A DNA stretch of 64,000 bases from Dryocola clanedunensis subsp. sulfonylureivorans (GTDB lineage: Bacteria; Pseudomonadota; Gammaproteobacteria; Enterobacterales; Enterobacteriaceae). A program made the translations under genes and the position numbers. Location: contig NZ_JAERMU010000001.1 of assembly GCF_016756775.1 (NCBI RefSeq), forward strand, positions 248,001 to 312,000, given 5' to 3'. Below the pieces are notes generated by a model. The model was not told where the DNA came from. It worked only from the letters and a program-made list of their open reading frames with translations, and searched no databases. Positions 17,049 through 25,339 of the stretch are shown piece after piece (the first letter of the stretch is position 1; each line of letters opens with the position of its first letter).

Positions 17049-17579
17049 CTACTGATACGTAAGCGTAAATTGCGCCGTGGCGTTAGCAAGGCCGGTGGTT
17101 ATCGTACTGCTGGTCTGGTAATAACGCGCCTTGTATCTCACCGCCAGCGGCCCCTCTACCGTGGTAGTTGTGTATTCCTTCGGCTGGCCGAAGACCACGG
17201 CCGTGTCCTGAGTATCCAGAAACAGCTGCACCCCAACGCCCGTTGCTACACCCGTACCGCTGTCGAGGCGCATTACGCCCGGCGTCCCGGACGCGTCCGC
17301 CGTGGCGTCGATTTGTGACTTCACGATGAGACCCGCCGGACAGTCCAGATTGATGGCAAAAGCGATCCACGGGCTGGCCGTGCCGACGCCAAAGAAATCA
17401 GTGTGTGCCTTGCGGCTGCCGAGCTGCACGTTAATCGGGGTCGTTGAGGCCAGGGTACAGCTGGTTGCCAGTACCCGTCCGGTAAAATTCATCGTCACGG
17501 CAGCTGCCAGAACATTTCCCGAATATCCCACTAACAGCGTCGCCAGTATTAGCAGACAGCTCTGAACGTTTTTTTGCAT
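17049..17579 (-). CDS. Fimbrial minor subunit, last gene of the fimbrial operon
   Basis: A 176-residue type 1-like pilin. A signal peptide ends near LAAAVT. Two cysteines about 35 residues apart form the pilin disulfide (ATSCTLAS and NLDCPAG). The C-terminus ATAQFTLTYQ with the penultimate tyrosine is the beta-zipper recognised by the periplasmic chaperone. It lies 10 bp after the adhesin gene. Its place at the operon end suggests a minor or anchor subunit. Confidence 0.87.
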   Translation of the reverse strand: MQKNVQSCLLILATLLVGYSGNVLAAAVTMNFTGRVLATSCTLASTTPINVQLGSRKAHTDFFGVGTASPWIAFAINLDCPAGLIVKSQIDATADASGTPGVMRLDSGTGVATGVGVQLFLDTQDTAVVFGQPKEYTTTTVEGPLAVRYKARYYQTSSTITTGLANATAQFTLTYQ

Positions 17580-17589
17580 GGCGGCTCCA

Positions 17590-18576
17590 TTATTGGTAGG
17601 TCAATGTCATCGTAGCGGTGGCGCTGGCATTACCGGGCGTGACTTTTTCCTGATACTGATAATAGCGCGCCCTCATCGGGATATTCACCGCCCCACCGTT
17701 GGTGGATGTCCCCAGCGCATATTGGGTACCTATATTCCAGGAAGCATTATTTTGATCGGTTATCCAGACGCCAATTCCTTTTGCCGTGGTACTGGCCGTA
17801 GGACTATCCAGCGCGATCACGCCGGTGGTTCCTGCAACGGCAGTACCGGTAATTTTGGCGCTATATTTGGTACCGGCGTTGCAGGTCAGAGCAATATTAA
17901 AATCTGCATATTCGGTGGTATAGCCGACCCGGACAAACTCATCATCTTTATGGTCTTTAAGCGGGATGCTAATGCTGGGCTGTGCGATGCTACAGGATGG
18001 TGAGATGATCATTCCCCCGGTAATATTCAGCGTCAGGACCGAGCCCAGTCCGGTCACCGACATAACATAAGAGCTGCTGCCTATATTGCCACTATTCTGA
18101 ATGGTATATGTTTTGGTTAACCTGATTTGGAAACTCGTTCCCCAGTTAGAATAGCTCCAGCTGGCTCCGGAACTAGCCGTCGTTTTTGGGTTGGCATAAT
18201 AGTATCCCGATGTGCCTGCTCCTACTTCAATACCTACCCCGCCAACGTTAGTCCGGTAAGTTTTAGAAAAATTTTTTATTGCTAATGCATTAACTGCATA
18301 CCACGAGCCGCTGTCCTGACCTGATACACAATCGACGGCGAAAACCGTGCTCGCTAATTTATTTGTGGGGATACTTTTGGTCGTAATAATGGTACCTATA
18401 CCTAAACCAGGAGATGCGTATATCGTTCCTAAATCGACTGATATCGTAGCGGCACTTTCACCGGGAGCCCATGCACAGGTCGCATGGGCAGTCCGTCCCA
18501 TTGCCAGCAGCACGATGAATGTTAATAACAGAAAGTATGAGTGACACGTTAGCCAGCGCTTATTTTTGTTTTCCAT
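17590..18576 (-). CDS. Two-domain fimbrial tip adhesin
   Basis: A 328-residue secreted protein with a signal peptide ending in AHA (about residue 33). The length, roughly twice a pilin, indicates two domains. An N-terminal receptor-binding domain (about 34-190), rich in Ser/Thr/Gly/Tyr, is followed by a C-terminal pilin domain with its own cysteine pair (SPSCSIAQ, LTCNAG) and the chaperone-binding end ATMTLTYQ. It follows the usher gene by 9 bp. The receptor cannot be predicted. Confidence 0.85.
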   Translation of the reverse strand: MENKNKRWLTCHSYFLLLTFIVLLAMGRTAHATCAWAPGESAATISVDLGTIYASPGLGIGTIITTKSIPTNKLASTVFAVDCVSGQDSGSWYAVNALAIKNFSKTYRTNVGGVGIEVGAGTSGYYYANPKTTASSGASWSYSNWGTSFQIRLTKTYTIQNSGNIGSSSYVMSVTGLGSVLTLNITGGMIISPSCSIAQPSISIPLKDHKDDEFVRVGYTTEYADFNIALTCNAGTKYSAKITGTAVAGTTGVIALDSPTASTTAKGIGVWITDQNNASWNIGTQYALGTSTNGGAVNIPMRARYYQYQEKVTPGNASATATMTLTYQ

Positions 18577-18585
18577 TGTTCCCTC

Positions 18586-21174
18586 TTAACGACAGATACC
18601 CTGCATCATGCTAATTCCCTGTGCTACATCTTTTTGTTGTACGGCCAGGCTATAAGCCACCTTGCACTGCTGCCCGGCTGCTTTACCCCATTTCACGGAT
18701 ATCCCGCCGCTGTCTGGCACCCCTGTCAGATAAACTTCGCCGTCTTCTCCGACAATACCTGCCTCTGCATAGGTTCCATCCAGGGACGCCGTTGCGCCAA
18801 ACGGTACGGGTTTTCCGCGGAAAAGCAGCGTCATCAGCACTCTGCGCCCTACTCGCGTCCTGAAGTCTGCCAGCACTACGGCTCCGCGAGTGGGGACCAC
18901 CGTCTGGGCTTGCGTATCGACGTCTACGTCCTCACCCAATGTCGTGGTATCCAGCGCTATCCTGTTCTTCTTATAGGCATTCACATAGGGCACCAGCGCA
19001 TAGCCTCGCCAGTCCGTCCTCACGCCGCTATTATTCTGAATTGCCGCCCCATCCGCTCCCGGAGCGCGGACCAAGGCTATGGCCTCTCCCAAAGGTTGTC
19101 CCAGCGTCACGCCGTACTGATGGGCGACAATACTGCCCTGCAGGCCATAATTAATCTGCCTTGAGCCGTCATCGTAGTTGTAGCCGGCATTCACCTCGCC
19201 ATAGGTTCCCTTGTAGTCTGCCGACGCGTTGCCTGCAGCCCCCTGCCCTTGATTGCCGTGGCTTTGCTGTACCGCATAGGTCAGATTATTATTCGCCAGC
19301 GCCGTACCGCTTAGCCCCACCTGCTGCGAGGTTTTTCCATGGCGGTTGCTGTTTACGTTATAAGTCGCCCATGAATTGCTTAGCCAGCGATCCAGCGGGA
19401 TCTGAACGTTAAAGGCAAGCTGCTGATCTGCCTGCTGATCGCTTTCCGGGTACTCGCTGTAGGTGTAGGTAATGCTATAGGTGATGCCGTTATAGCTGCC
19501 GTTATAGCCAGTACTCAGGGTGCGCTCGTACCCTTTTGTTTGCCAGTAGCTCTGCTGCCAGGCCGAGAAATACAGGGAGCCGTAATCATCCAGATTCTGA
19601 CTCACATCAAGCTGCAGCTTCTGCTTCTTGTTGTAGGTCATGTTGTACGACTGCTGCTCGTCGTCAGGCCGTAGCTCATTAGCCTCCTGGAAGGTATAAA
19701 AGCCTTTTGTAGAATAGCGGTATGCCGCCAGGGTCAGCGTGGTACCGGTTGTCTGCAAGTCTTTGGCGTACTGCAGCCGGTACGACTGACCATTTTTTTG
19801 CTCGTCGTTGGTCAGCTCGGAGCGGGCGTAAGTGATATCTGCCGACAGAGAGCCCGCTTCCCCAAGCCCCAGTCCTCCCCCGCCAACGAGCGAGTGATAG
19901 GATTCCCCAGCCAGTACTCCGCCGTACAGCGTCACCAGATTGGAAAGCCCGTAGATCAGCGTTCCCTGGCCGAAATCTGGGACGCTGGCTGCGCTGTTTG
20001 GCGAGCGGTATTGTCCTGCTGTGACGGCAAACCTGGCCCCGCCTTCACGCTGCATAATGGGCACCGCCGAGAACGGCTGGACAAACGATCGCTCAGAGCC
20101 ATCGGATTCGGTAATGGTGACATTCAGGTCACCGCTGGAGGACGTCGGGTAGAGATCCTTGATGGTGAAAGCGCCCGGAGCCACGTAGCTCTGATAGATG
20201 ACGTAGCCATCCTGCTTCACGGTGACTTTGGCGTTGGAGTTAGCAATACCTCTTATCACCGGCGCAAAGCCACGCAGGCTGTCAGGCAGCATATTGTCGT
20301 CCGACTCCAGCTGCACGCCGGTAAACTGCACGCTGTCGAAGACCTCCGACGGAGTGCTGCTTTGCCCCAGCGTCAGCTGCGCCCTGACGGGCTGAATGTC
20401 CCGCTGCAGGTAAGTATTGATAGTGTCAAAATTGTTGCCGCCGCCTTTACCGCTGCTGTAGTTCCAGGTGGAATAGTTTCGCAGCCGCCAGGCACCAAAG
20501 TTGAGGCCGCTTTGCAGGTTGGAGTAGTAGCTCTCTGCATGACCACCGTGGTTATTGAGATAGCGAGTATTTGACCCGTTCATACTGTAATTCAGGAACA
20601 TCGCCGGGATCCCCTGGTCCCAGGTTTTGGGATCCACCGCGCCTTGTATCTCGGTCTTTAATGCCGCCTGTGGGATGCTCACGTCCAGACGCAGGGTGTT
20701 GAAGGTTAATGTCGAGCTCAGGGCAGGAATATAGCTATCAATATCCTCAATCGGCTGCGTTTGTGGCAACGCGTTCAGCGCCGGAAAAGCTTCGAGGCGC
20801 ACACCAAACGCCGCCAAATCTGCGGGCGTCAATTGTGCTTTCAGCTTGCCATCTTTATCGACAATAAAAGCCACATCCTGGCTATCCTGCTGTTCGCCGT
20901 TAACATACACCGCGACGCGGTAAATCCCCGGCGCCTGGCTGTAGGCTTCCGCAAATTGCGTAAGATCTACCGCCTGCTGGTTCGGATTGTCGATCTCCAG
21001 CGCATTAATATTAAATGTTTCACGCGCCATGACTGGTTCAGGCAGCCCGCTTATTCCCAGTAACAATTGCCCTGCTATCAGCATTGAAACCGGCGAACGA
21101 CGTAATACCGGCTTGCCAACGTCTGAGGATCCATCGCAATGTGGCGATGTCTCATTAATGAGTAACTCTTTCAT
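18586..21174 (-). CDS. Fimbrial outer-membrane usher
   Basis: Outer-membrane pore that assembles and exports the fimbria. The start at 21174 gives 862 residues with a long usher-type signal peptide ending near PEPVMARETFNINALE. An open frame extends a further 78 bp upstream without a better start. Seen in order: the N-terminal chaperone-binding domain, the pore with plug (GFAPVIRGIANSNAKVTVKQDG near 290) and two C-terminal domains with a cysteine pair near the end (QQCKVAYSL ... MQGICR). The barrel section is rich in Tyr, Gln and Asn. Order subunit-chaperone-usher-adhesin-subunit is a standard chaperone-usher operon. Confidence 0.93.
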   Translation of the reverse strand: MKELLINETSPHCDGSSDVGKPVLRRSPVSMLIAGQLLLGISGLPEPVMARETFNINALEIDNPNQQAVDLTQFAEAYSQAPGIYRVAVYVNGEQQDSQDVAFIVDKDGKLKAQLTPADLAAFGVRLEAFPALNALPQTQPIEDIDSYIPALSSTLTFNTLRLDVSIPQAALKTEIQGAVDPKTWDQGIPAMFLNYSMNGSNTRYLNNHGGHAESYYSNLQSGLNFGAWRLRNYSTWNYSSGKGGGNNFDTINTYLQRDIQPVRAQLTLGQSSTPSEVFDSVQFTGVQLESDDNMLPDSLRGFAPVIRGIANSNAKVTVKQDGYVIYQSYVAPGAFTIKDLYPTSSSGDLNVTITESDGSERSFVQPFSAVPIMQREGGARFAVTAGQYRSPNSAASVPDFGQGTLIYGLSNLVTLYGGVLAGESYHSLVGGGGLGLGEAGSLSADITYARSELTNDEQKNGQSYRLQYAKDLQTTGTTLTLAAYRYSTKGFYTFQEANELRPDDEQQSYNMTYNKKQKLQLDVSQNLDDYGSLYFSAWQQSYWQTKGYERTLSTGYNGSYNGITYSITYTYSEYPESDQQADQQLAFNVQIPLDRWLSNSWATYNVNSNRHGKTSQQVGLSGTALANNNLTYAVQQSHGNQGQGAAGNASADYKGTYGEVNAGYNYDDGSRQINYGLQGSIVAHQYGVTLGQPLGEAIALVRAPGADGAAIQNNSGVRTDWRGYALVPYVNAYKKNRIALDTTTLGEDVDVDTQAQTVVPTRGAVVLADFRTRVGRRVLMTLLFRGKPVPFGATASLDGTYAEAGIVGEDGEVYLTGVPDSGGISVKWGKAAGQQCKVAYSLAVQQKDVAQGISMMQGICR

Positions 21175-21317
21175 TCCCTGTCCGATTGTGCCGACTGGCG
21201 CAGCCCTGAAAGCGATCTTCAACTGGCGAGTGAGATTCCGCGCGCCTGACAACAGGCAACAGTTTCCCCTCCGAAATAGTTGGCTATTCCGGCTTTCACC
21301 TGCGTATTTAATTAATT

Positions 21318-22010
21318 TTAGAGCGGCTTCGTTTCCGGTTCGCTAATACCACCGTAGTCATTGATGGTCTGCCAGACGACCTTGCCTGCGCTATCCGACG
21401 GCAGAGGGTAAGTGACGCTGCCTTTCGGAGGGACAAGATCTGCCTCTTTAATTTCTGTTCCCCCCACCTTCAGACGGTAAAACGTCACGAAATAAGGGGT
21501 TGGATTAACCACTTTTAACCGACCGCCGCTGCGGCTAAAACTCAGCTGCTTGTAGGCTTCCACCGGTAACCCTGACAAACCTGCCGGTCTGTAAAACATC
21601 TTGAGTCTGGATTTCATGACAATTTGCAAAACGTTCTGGCTATTGTCGTCCGACGCCGGTATCGCTTTAACATTCAGCCAGAATATCGATTCCCGGTCAG
21701 CGGGCAGAGTGCCGCCGGTGCGCACAATACGCAGAATATTCTCCTGACTGGCATTAATACGAAACAGCGGTGGCGTCACAATAAACGGCGCCCTGCCGCC
21801 GCTTTCGTCCACTTCAACCCATGACTGCACCAGAAAAACACCCGATTTCCCCGCTTCCGTCGGATTGCTGATGGACACGGATGTCTCTTTCTTGCTGCCG
21901 TCATAAATGACTCGTGTACCGCCAATAATCACGCTTGCCTGCGAGAGCTGGGAGGTACATAAGAACAAAATACTTATCAGGCTATGCCATGCCCATGGTC
22001 TCAATCGCAT
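21318..22010 (-). CDS. Fimbrial periplasmic chaperone
   Basis: A 230-residue PapD/FimC-like chaperone. The start at 22010 is chosen because it begins a signal peptide (MRLRPWAWHSLISILF...SQASV) and has AGGA about 9 bases upstream; an open frame runs further. The mature N-terminus VIIGGTRVIYDGSKKETSVSI is typical, with the conserved Arg in TRVIY and a second-domain Lys/Arg region (LKMFYRP). It donates strands to pilins in the periplasm. It lies 94 bp after the main pilin gene and 143 bp before the usher start. Confidence 0.92.
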   Translation of the reverse strand: MRLRPWAWHSLISILFLCTSQLSQASVIIGGTRVIYDGSKKETSVSISNPTEAGKSGVFLVQSWVEVDESGGRAPFIVTPPLFRINASQENILRIVRTGGTLPADRESIFWLNVKAIPASDDNSQNVLQIVMKSRLKMFYRPAGLSGLPVEAYKQLSFSRSGGRLKVVNPTPYFVTFYRLKVGGTEIKEADLVPPKGSVTYPLPSDSAGKVVWQTINDYGGISEPETKPL

Positions 22011-22104
22011 AAATTGATGTCCTGTATTACGCAAAATTAGGGGGCCAGTCCGTGGCCAGACAGACTCCTTATGGGTGGGTATGTAACAGTAAGAGCACCA
22101 ATTC

Positions 22105-22629
22105 TTACTTGTAGTTGAGGGTAAACTGCGACACGCCATTAGCGGTACCGTTCCCCACAACTGCCGACGTAGAGACATAACGCGCTGTAAATTGCAGTTT
22201 TGTCCCACCAGCCGCGAGCGGATAACTCATTGAGGCTGAGTGCAAAGGTACAACACCATTAACATCAGATATTTCGATCCCCACACCTGTCGCCACGCCC
22301 GTTCCTGAGGTAATTTTCAGCAGGTCACTGTTGGTCGCATCGGCTGTACCATCAAACTTCACCGTTGCGTTTGCCAGAGCAGCAGGACAGCTGGTTAAAT
22401 TAATCTCGAAGGGTTGTGGCGCAGATTTGGTCCCTGCTGCGCCTGTTAACGACGATTTGGACACTTTTCCAAGATCCACATTCATCGTTGACGAGGTTGC
22501 GGAAATCGCGCAGGTCTGATCCAAAATTTCTCCACTGAAGTTGATAGTGCCATCGGCTGCCCTGGCGGCGTTTGTCATGCCCATCAATGCAACACCTGCG
22601 ATTGCCATAGCCAATAATGTCTTTTTCAT
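22105..22629 (-). CDS. Major fimbrial subunit, type 1-like pilin
   Basis: A 174-residue pilin and first gene of the fimbrial operon. The start MKKTLLAMAIAG gives a clear signal peptide ending in ARAADG, with AGAG 8 bases upstream. The disulfide cysteines are in LDQTCAIS and LTSCPAAL, and the end is SQFTLNYK. First position and size indicate the shaft subunit. The gap to the chaperone gene is longer than other gaps in the operon, consistent with more mRNA for the main subunit. Confidence 0.92.
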   Translation of the reverse strand: MKKTLLAMAIAGVALMGMTNAARAADGTINFSGEILDQTCAISATSSTMNVDLGKVSKSSLTGAAGTKSAPQPFEINLTSCPAALANATVKFDGTADATNSDLLKITSGTGVATGVGIEISDVNGVVPLHSASMSYPLAAGGTKLQFTARYVSTSAVVGNGTANGVSQFTLNYK

Positions 22630-23325
22630 TGTTACTCTCTTATGTACATATTTTTTAAAAGGAGGAGCCATGAAATAAAACGCTCCCCACGTCCATTTTT
22701 GTTTGGTGAAAAAGACGACAAATTGTTACTGCTTTCATCCTTCAATTTGCCAGTTTGTACCAAACCGTCAAATACGCTTAACTCCCGCATAGCGGTAATT
22801 AAATATAACGACACACCTCGCGAAGCGTTATTAGCACCTGTGAAACAAGCGCGACCGTTAAAAGTATTCGACAGAGGCATGCTAAGTATAAAAAAAATCA
22901 ATGTAAAGCAACCTGAAATAACGTAAGCAACAAGAATCACTTTAATTAAAACCAGAGCTTGATTTTAATTTAATTAATAATTACGGTGCAAAACCATAAG
23001 TTTAAGATGAAATAAAAACAATATTAACATTTTAAAATCAAATAGTTATGTGGATACTGTGAGCTTGACGCTCTTTTGTGATAGCTATCTCAACATTCAG
23101 GCGCCATCAATAAAACATCTTAATAAGCCATGCGGGAAATAATCCCCGCCACCTATAAAATATTTAGCGGCAAAATTTCATCATTTAGATTTATTTAAAC
23201 AAAAAATAACACCCGCAGCGGTCAAAAAGTACAAGAGGTATATTTTTAGAACACAACGAGAAGAGGGAAGAGATGGAAATACCGAATGATATGGATGCCG
23301 TGTTAGCCCCACAGGGCGCATACGT
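22630..23325. other. AT-rich region upstream of the fimbrial operon
   Basis: About 700 bp of AT-rich sequence with no convincing gene. It should hold the fimbrial promoter. A CRP-like site TGTGA-N6-TCTCA lies at 23077-23092. No inverted repeats of the FimB/FimE switch type were seen, and no recombinase gene adjoins, so phase variation by inversion is not supported. Confidence 0.5.
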
Positions 23326-23519
23326 GCTTTGTTAAATGCCGGTTACCGGACCGTATTGTGCTGCTTCCCGGCGGTCGTCTCGTTTTTGTTGAATGCAAAT
23401 CACGCGGTAAACCACCGCGCGCCAACCAGTTGCGCGAGCACGAACGGCTTCGCGCGCTGGGCTTTACCGTGGTGGTGTTGGATAGCAAGATTCAGAGAAA
23501 AATATTGGAGCCGATTTAG
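23326..23519 (+). pseudogene. Remnant of a VRR-NUC domain (phage-type) nuclease
   Basis: In one plus-strand frame the segment reads LPDRIVLLPGG, RLVFVECKSRGK, PPRANQLREHERLRALGFTVVVLDSK, then IQRKILEPI and stop. This is the VRR-NUC fold with its D, E-x-K active site. The usual N-terminal half and start codon are missing, and the sequence ahead does not continue the family. VRR-NUC proteins are common in prophages, so this is read as debris of an element once inserted at the nearby tRNA genes. Confidence 0.72.
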
Positions 23520-23533
23520 CTCCAGTACATATT

Positions 23534-23686
23534 TTAACGTTTTTTAGGCGGGGGGTTTTCAACCTGGCTTGGTTGAGTCTGTCGAGGTGGCTGGTAACCA
23601 TTGTTAACTGGAGCTCGTGGAATTTCAGTTGTTCTCGATGGCTGCCAACCGTCTTGATTAAATTCTTTACCATCTTTATCTGACAC
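23534..23686 (-). CDS. Small proline-rich hypothetical protein (50 aa)
   Basis: GTG start at 23686 behind a well-placed GGAG (5 bases). An ATG 21 bp further upstream in the same frame is the alternative. The 50 residues are very hydrophilic and rich in Pro, Gln, Arg and Asn: SDKDGKEFNQDGWQPSR at the start, GYQPPRQTQPSQ in the middle, ending PPPKKR. There are no membrane segments. I recall similar small enterobacterial proteins of the type GW/GYQP...PPPKK with unknown role, but cannot check. It is flanked by nuclease and integrase remnants, so it may be island cargo. Confidence 0.55.
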   Translation of the reverse strand: MSDKDGKEFNQDGWQPSRTTEIPRAPVNNGYQPPRQTQPSQVENPPPKKR

Positions 23687-23728
23687 GTTTTCTCCGTTCT
23701 TTATCATGACGTACTAGACGCAGGTGCG

Positions 23729-24100
23729 TTGGTAATCTCGATAAACTCTACACTTTCAATGTCACTAGTCAAAATGATAATCCCAAGGTTATCTTCTGAT
23801 GTTGTTCGTGTAGCAATGGAGCTGGCATATTTATGCTGTGCCAGGCAGAACGACGTTCTGGATATGAAAAAAAGCCAGCTGATGGAGGAAGGAATATTAA
23901 TTAAGCAAAGCAAAACATCGGTGGCACAAATTAAAGGCTGGTCAGCTCGTTTAGCTGATGCTATCGGCATGGCTAAAACTTTACCTTTGATTCCTGGAAT
24001 GAGTAGCCTGTATATCATCCATCAGCCGGCTGGGCATAAGTACACCAGGGACGGATTTAACAGGAAACCTTTACGAGAAACAGGCTATATCAGGGCATAA
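23729..24100 (+). pseudogene. Tyrosine recombinase (integrase) remnant
   Basis: The frame carries the middle of a phage integrase catalytic domain: VAMELAYLCCARQNDVLDM with the first catalytic Arg, then SQLMEEGILIKQSKT holding the beta-strand lysine, and HKYTRDGFNRK. The N-terminal DNA-binding domain is missing, and the frame ends before the H-x-x-R and tyrosine motifs. It points at leuZ, 175 bp away, the expected place for an integrase that used this tRNA gene as its attachment site. Confidence 0.8.
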
Positions 24101-24209
24101 AAATGTTGAGCAGAGCGCTCGGTATGACAGGACAATTACGGTCGTTTCGGTTGTCGGTGGGCAGCAGGAGATGATGAAAAGGGAGGGTGAAACGGCAGAT
24201 TTAAGGCAA

Positions 24210-24233
24210 TAAAAAACCACCCGAAGGTGGTTT
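24210..24233 (-). terminator. Terminator of the glyW-cysT-leuZ tRNA transcript
   Basis: The stem CCACC/GGTGG with loop CGAA is followed on the minus strand by a run of U (A tract 24210-24216). It lies 43 bp past leuZ. Confidence 0.8.
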
Positions 24234-24275
24234 ACACGACACTGCTTATCATTGATTTTATTCTTTTTATTCCCG

Positions 24276-24361
24276 TGGTGCCCGGGGTGGGACTTGAACC
24301 CACAAGGCCATAAGCCGAGGGATTTTAAATCCCTTGTGTATACCGATTTCACCACCCGGGC
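24276..24361 (-). tRNA. leuZ: tRNA-Leu (anticodon UAA)
   Basis: Reading the minus strand: acceptor GCCCGGG paired with CCCGGGC, CCA encoded, anticodon loop ATTTAAAAT with anticodon TAA, a long variable arm and TTCAAGT in the T loop. It is 86 nt long. It is the last of three tRNA genes, and its 3' end faces the integrase remnant. Confidence 0.95.
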
Positions 24362-24372
24362 TCGGGGAAAAG

Positions 24373-24446
24373 TGGAGGCGCGTTCCGGAGTCGAACCGGA
24401 CTAGACGGATTTGCAATCCGCTACATAACCGCTTTGCTAACGCGCC
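24373..24446 (-). tRNA. cysT: tRNA-Cys (anticodon GCA)
   Basis: Minus strand begins GGCGCGTTAGCAAAGCGG and ends with CGCGCC-TCCA. The anticodon loop is ATTGCAAAT with anticodon GCA. It is 74 nt long, 11 bp from leuZ. Confidence 0.96.
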
Positions 24447-24497
24447 TTAATCTTTTACCTTCGCAGGCTGTAACAGCTGAAAGCTATTACATAAATC

Positions 24498-24573
<76 letters not shown>

Positions 24574-24732
24574 AAATTGCCAATCAGTGACTGAGTAGCT
24601 AATCACTTGATTTTATTATCTTCCGACAAGCTGTGCCGCCGTTCGATGCGTTGCATTCTACTTAGATGGCGCAGTGAGTCAATGAAATTTTCCGTCCTGG
24701 CGTTTCGTTTGCTGAATTTTGCGCCGCTTAGA

Positions 24733-25281
24733 TCAAGGTTCGAGCAAATCACCGCGTGCAGCGGCTAAATACTGGAACATAGACCAGAAAGTCAGCACCG
24801 CAGCGACGAAGAATAAACCGATGCCCAGGTACTCAATCCACATGTTTGGATGCCACAGCATGCCAATAAGTGCCAGCATCTGCGCCATGGTTTTGGTTTT
24901 GCCAATCCACGAGACCGCCACGCTGCTGCGCTTGCCGATTTCCGCCATCCACTCGCGCAGGGCGGAGATGATGATTTCACGGGCGATCATGGTTGCCGCA
25001 GGTAGGGTCACCCACCAGGCATGGTAGTGCTCCGCTACCAACACCAGCGCCACCACCACCATCACTTTATCCGCGACGGGATCGAGGAAGGCGCCAAAGC
25101 GAGTGCTTTGGTTCCAGCGGCGCGCAAGAAAGCCATCAAACCAGTCTGTAATGGCTGCCAGCCAGAAGATGAAAGCGCAAAGGAACGGCGCCCAGGTGAA
25201 CGGCAGATAAAAAGCCAGCACAAAGAATGGGATAAGGATGACACGGAACAGAGTAAGCAACGTTGGTATATTAAATTGCAT
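24733..25281 (-). CDS. pgsA: CDP-diacylglycerol-glycerol-3-phosphate 3-phosphatidyltransferase
   Basis: Committed enzyme of phosphatidylglycerol and cardiolipin synthesis in the inner membrane. It has 182 residues with several membrane helices. The CDP-alcohol phosphatidyltransferase motif is complete: DGFLARRW near 46, then [10 protein letters not shown] with both late aspartates. The start [14 protein letters not shown] matches E. coli. It follows uvrC with 58 bp between. Confidence 0.97.
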   Translation of the reverse strand: MQFNIPTLLTLFRVILIPFFVLAFYLPFTWAPFLCAFIFWLAAITDWFDGFLARRWNQSTRFGAFLDPVADKVMVVVALVLVAEHYHAWWVTLPAATMIAREIIISALREWMAEIGKRSSVAVSWIGKTKTMAQMLALIGMLWHPNMWIEYLGIGLFFVAAVLTFWSMFQYLAAARGDLLEP

Positions 25282-25339
25282 AGTGCCGGATAACTGTCTG
25301 TCGTAAGTGGGAAATTGTCTCTATGTTGCTACAGAGACC

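Noticed and set aside
22642-23140. Possible fim-type invertible switch upstream of the pilin gene
   Set aside because: No pair of inverted repeats and no FimB/FimE-like recombinase gene nearby. The integrase fragment is broken and points elsewhere.
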